Below are positions 7,303 through 9,410 of a DNA stretch of 9,410 bases, piece by piece. The notes beneath the pieces are model-generated. The model was not told where the DNA came from. It did no database searches and was given only the letters and a program-made list of their open reading frames with translations. This DNA is from DATFUL01 sp041499035 (lineage in GTDB: Bacteria; Patescibacteriota; Microgenomatia; UBA8517), in contig JBGQJK010000030.1 in assembly GCA_041499035.1 (NCBI GenBank), forward strand, positions 1 through 9,410, in the 5' to 3' direction. Position numbers and translations under genes: made by a program. Each line of letters begins with the position of its first letter. The first letter of the stretch is position 1.

Positions 7303-8421
7303 ATGATTACAATAGCCAAACCCGTAATTGGCAGGGATGAAGAAATGGAACTACTTAAAGTGTTAAGGTCTGGTATTCTTGCTGAGGGCAAATGGGTAGA
7401 AGAATTTGAAAAAGAGTTTGCCAGATATATCGGTACAAAATACGCGGTTCAAACAACAAGTGGCACTACTGCTATTCACCTGGCGCTTTTGAGTTTAGGA
7501 ATAGGAGAGGGAGACGAAGTAATCACCACTCCGCTTACATTCATTGCCACCTCAAGCGCAATTTTATATACAAGCGCCAAACCTGTCTTTGTAGATATAG
7601 ATGAAAAAACATTTAACATTGATCCAGATTTAATTGAGGAAAAAATAACTAAGAGAACGAAAGCAATATTGTTGGTTCATCTTTACGGACTACCGGCGGA
7701 CATGACAAGTATTAAGAAAATAGCCAAAAAGCATCATCTCAAAATTATCGAAGACGCCGCACAGGCACATGGAGCTTTATTTAAGAATAAAAAGATTGGC
7801 TCCATAGGAAACCTGGGATGTTTCTCTTTCTACGCCACAAAAAATATGACGACTGGTGAGGGCGGTATGGTTACAACTAATAGTTTTAAACTTGCACAAA
7901 AACTAAAGGCGCTAAGGAACCATGGAATGATTACACTGAATTATAAATATCCTTTTCTTGGTTATAATTATTGCCCAACTAATATTGCGGGAGCGCTAGG
8001 TTTAGTACAAATCAAAAAATTGGATGAGTTAAATAAAAAAAGACTAAGTAATGCAGAATATTATCTTCAGGAACTAAAAAATATAAAGGGAATTGTTTTA
8101 CCGAACATTTTTAGGAATAGGGTCCATGTATTTAATCAATTTACGATTAGAATAACTAAAGATTTCCGAATGCGCAGATCATCGTTTATAAAACTTTTAG
8201 AAAGTAATGGTATTAAATCCAAGATATATTATCCAATTCCTTTACATAAACAAAAACTCTTTAAAGTTCTGGGTTACAGAGATTCCCTTCCTGTCAGTGA
8301 GAGGATGACAAAAGAAGTACTCTCAATTCCTGTTCACCCAAGCCTATCTAGACAGGATTTAGCGAAAATTGTAAAGTTATTTAGCATATCGGATTTTCCA
8401 TACAGGAATAGTAGAAGTTAA
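7303..8421 (+). CDS. DegT/DnrJ/EryC1-family PLP sugar aminotransferase
   Basis: The 372-residue length matches the family. SGTTAIHLAL (53-62) binds the PLP phosphate, EDAAQAHGA (150-158) includes Asp151 that contacts the PLP pyridine nitrogen, and FYATKN (176-181) carries the Schiff-base lysine Lys180. The following GEGGMV is also conserved. The family transfers an amino group, usually from glutamate, to a keto nucleotide sugar in the cytoplasm. Two keto sources exist here: the 3-keto sugar expected from the dehydrogenase in the same operon, and the 4-keto-6-deoxy sugar from the dehydratase on the other arm. Co-transcription favours the first. The start lies 1 nt after the methyltransferase stop and there is no ribosome binding site. 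It is the last gene of the arm. Confidence 0.93.
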   Translation: MITIAKPVIGRDEEMELLKVLRSGILAEGKWVEEFEKEFARYIGTKYAVQTTSGTTAIHLALLSLGIGEGDEVITTPLTFIATSSAILYTSAKPVFVDIDEKTFNIDPDLIEEKITKRTKAILLVHLYGLPADMTSIKKIAKKHHLKIIEDAAQAHGALFKNKKIGSIGNLGCFSFYATKNMTTGEGGMVTTNSFKLAQKLKALRNHGMITLNYKYPFLGYNYCPTNIAGALGLVQIKKLDELNKKRLSNAEYYLQELKNIKGIVLPNIFRNRVHVFNQFTIRITKDFRMRRSSFIKLLESNGIKSKIYYPIPLHKQKLFKVLGYRDSLPVSERMTKEVLSIPVHPSLSRQDLAKIVKLFSISDFPYRNSRS

Positions 8422-8425
8422 CTTA

Positions 8426-8445
8426 TAATATTTATGAAAATATTA
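8426..8445 (+). repeat. AT-only inverted repeat after the aminotransferase gene
   Basis: TAATATTT and AAATATTA form an 8-bp stem around the loop ATGA, five bases after the aminotransferase stop. It has no G-C pairs and no immediate T-run, so it is poor as a terminator. The loop contains the ATG of the doubtful small ORF at 8434, and a perfect TATAAT overlaps its left arm (8424-8429). Confidence 0.4.
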
Positions 8446-8553
8446 CTTCTTAGTGTCTCACAAAGTTTTTTTGACGACAAAAAAATTGCAGCTACGTCTG
8501 TGAGCAAGATTGATGTTACGACCTCACTTTCCCAAAGTTTTAGCCTAATGTGA
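8434..8553 (+). CDS. Doubtful 39-codon ORF, possible gene remnant
   Basis: An ATG at 8434 opens a 39-residue frame ending in TGA at 8551-8553. It begins MKILLLSVSQSFFDD, a start similar to that of many glycosyltransferases and cobalamin-binding enzymes, including MKILFIS of the GT4 protein here. A TATAAT box ends five bases before the ATG. The frame then becomes low-complexity and Ser-rich with the repeat SVSQSF/SLSQSF and has no recognisable domain. It may be the broken 5' end of a lost glycan gene, or chance. Confidence 0.2.
   Translation: MKILLLSVSQSFFDDKKIAATSVSKIDVTTSLSQSFSLM
8445..8472 (+). terminator. Weak candidate terminator of the right arm
   Basis: ACTT (8445-8448) pairs with AAGT (8463-8466), and inside it GTG (8453-8455) pairs with CAC (8459-8461) around the loop TCT. 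A run of seven T (8466-8472) follows directly. The stem is interrupted and short, so efficiency would be low. It is the only T-run downstream of the operon that has any hairpin. Confidence 0.25.
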
Positions 8554-8618
8554 ATAAGGCATATTGGAATCAATAGAAGGAGTATTTATCTAGCGTCATA
8601 GGATCTCTAATTCGAATC

Positions 8619-8647
8619 TTGACAACTGTCTTGGCTTATACAAAAAT
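8619..8647 (+). promoter_or_regulatory. Possible promoter of the secreted protein gene
   Basis: A perfect -35 TTGACA (8619-8624) is followed after 17 bp by AAAAAT (8642-8647), which matches the -10 consensus at four positions. Transcription would start about at the ATG (8654), implying a leaderless mRNA. The -35 overlaps a short palindrome GACAACTGTC (8621-8630). The better-looking TATACA at 8637 is too close to the -35 to pair with it. Confidence 0.35.
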
Positions 8648-8653
8648 AGGGCA

Positions 8654-9410
8654 ATGCAGAGAAAACTAAAATTTGGGTCATTACTAATTGCTTTTTGTTT
8701 CATACTATTACTATTTCTGACAGCTTCACCAGTACTCGCAGAAAATTGCTCGTATAATTCAACTATTTTGGGAAATCATATTGATGTCCAAGTTCAAAGT
8801 AGTGATTGGTCAAATCTAGGTATTCTTGAAATTACATCCTCGCCTCACGAGCAAATATGGAAAACGATGTCCCAACCATCGGGAGTAAATTGGGTAACTG
8901 ACTGGGTTTCTTTGGGCAATGATATGTATTTTGGATTGGTTGGCGGCAGTGCTGGAGAAACCGCGTATTGGGGATTTAATGGAATAACTTCGATAAATAC
9001 AATCCCATATGGAATTTACGGCGTTGATTTTATTGGTTCACTTACTCATAACGACTATTATGTGCAAATGAATCATCCAGAGGATATAGGTACGAATTAT
9101 ATATTATGCACTAGAAATGGAGATGTCACTGTGGCAAATGACACTTCCCCTACTCCAACACCAACTCCCACACCTACACCTACTCCAACACCAACTTCAA
9201 CCCCTAATATATCAAAAGTCTTTTTAATCCCCGGGATGGGAGCCAGTTGGAACGTTGACGCACTTATAAACTGCAAAAATACTAACTACAGCGGTGATTG
9301 GACGCTTGCACCATACGCAAAGGATGTTTATAACCTAGTAATTACTTCGCTTGCATCAAGTGGTTGGGAAGCGATACCTTTTTATTACGACTGGAGGGCT
9401 GATGTTAGAA
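8654..9410 (+). CDS. Secreted protein with Pro-Thr linker and LCAT-like alpha/beta-hydrolase start (C-terminus beyond window)
   Basis: I translated this frame directly: 252 codons from ATG at 8654, open to the right edge. Residues 1-29 form a signal peptide: a basic MQRKLK, a hydrophobic core, and an ASPVLA cleavage site before Glu30. Residues 30-162 are an extracellular domain rich in Trp, Gly, Asn and Ser that I do not recognise. Residues 166-181 are eight Pro-Thr pairs, a typical flexible wall or surface linker. From 188 the sequence KVFLIPGMGASWN, then DWTLAPYAKDVYNLV and FYYDWRADVR, resembles the beginning of lecithin:cholesterol-acyltransferase-like hydrolases, a type I recall from Microgenomates. 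The catalytic Ser, Asp and His would lie beyond the window. Two cysteines at 32 and 152 could form a disulfide in the N-terminal domain. It may act on lipids or esters at the cell surface; this is inference. Confidence 0.82.
   Translation, partial: MQRKLKFGSLLIAFCFILLLFLTASPVLAENCSYNSTILGNHIDVQVQSSDWSNLGILEITSSPHEQIWKTMSQPSGVNWVTDWVSLGNDMYFGLVGGSAGETAYWGFNGITSINTIPYGIYGVDFIGSLTHNDYYVQMNHPEDIGTNYILCTRNGDVTVANDTSPTPTPTPTPTPTPTPTSTPNISKVFLIPGMGASWNVDALINCKNTNYSGDWTLAPYAKDVYNLVITSLASSGWEAIPFYYDWRADVR
9149..9196 (+). repeat. Direct repeat encoding the Pro-Thr linker
   Basis: An 18-nt unit beginning CCTACTCCAACACC occurs exactly twice (9149-9166 and 9179-9196), 30 nt apart, with a related 12-nt stretch between. 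All units are multiples of six bases, so gain or loss by slippage would change linker length in whole Pro-Thr pairs without breaking the frame. Confidence 0.8.

Larger units (their letters stand above)
8422..8653. other. Intergenic region between the aminotransferase and the secreted protein gene
   Basis: This 232-bp stretch is the longest part of the window without a convincing gene. It holds the AT hairpin, the weak terminator, the doubtful 39-codon ORF and a possible promoter near its right end. I see no tRNA, no insertion-sequence ends and no longer repeat. It marks the edge of the glycan locus. Confidence 0.6.

Noticed and set aside
8601..8630. TTCGAAT at 8611-8617 looks like a tRNA T-loop, raising a tRNA or attachment-site remnant.
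   Set aside because: The flanking five bases on each side pair at only about three positions, and no acceptor, D or anticodon arm is visible upstream.
8637..8642. TATACA as the -10 box for the secreted protein gene.
   Set aside because: It is only 12 bp from the TTGACA box, too close for a normal promoter.

Overview
The window is an AT-rich bacterial segment whose main content is a surface-glycan biosynthesis locus. It consists of two tightly packed gene arms transcribed away from a 48-bp divergent intergenic region (about 3835-3882). Several features suggest a Candidate Phyla Radiation (Patescibacteria) member, most likely of the Microgenomates. Genes are short and overlapping. Recognisable Shine-Dalgarno sequences are almost absent. 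The last gene is a secreted protein with a (Pro-Thr)n linker followed by a GMGASWN-type alpha/beta-hydrolase start, which I associate with Microgenomates from memory. TGA is used as an ordinary stop (end of the HAD gene), so this is not a recoded-TGA CPR lineage. The taxonomic call is inference.

Left arm (minus strand, read right to left): a short GT4-type glycosyltransferase with a GTG start, a membrane-attached GT2 glycosyltransferase, and a Wzx-like lipid-linked-oligosaccharide flippase. These three are joined by a 32-nt and then a 1-nt overlap. A 63-bp gap follows that carries a near-consensus sigma70 promoter. The last gene of the arm is a UDP-GlcNAc 4,6-dehydratase (FnlA/CapE-like) that runs off the left edge.

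Right arm (plus strand): a Gfo/Idh/MocA dehydrogenase, an ATP-grasp ligase, a HAD phosphatase, a class I SAM methyltransferase and a DegT-family PLP aminotransferase. Their junctions range from a 14-nt overlap to a 3-nt gap, so they look like a single operon. The dehydrogenase plus aminotransferase pair is the usual way to turn a hydroxyl of a nucleotide sugar into an amine. No acetyltransferase is visible, so the ATP-grasp enzyme may supply an amide-linked group instead (inference). The glycosyltransferases would assemble the unit and the flippase would export it.

After the right arm lies a 232-bp stretch with weak hairpins and a doubtful 39-codon ORF. It is followed by the 5' part of a secreted protein gene: signal peptide, unknown N-terminal domain, Pro-Thr linker, LCAT-like alpha/beta-hydrolase start, running off the right edge. 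No RNA genes, insertion sequences, CRISPR arrays or convincing strong terminators were seen. The main non-coding signals are the mirrored extended -10 elements around a palindrome between the two arms, and a tendency for -10-like boxes to sit only a few bases before start codons, which suggests leaderless mRNAs.
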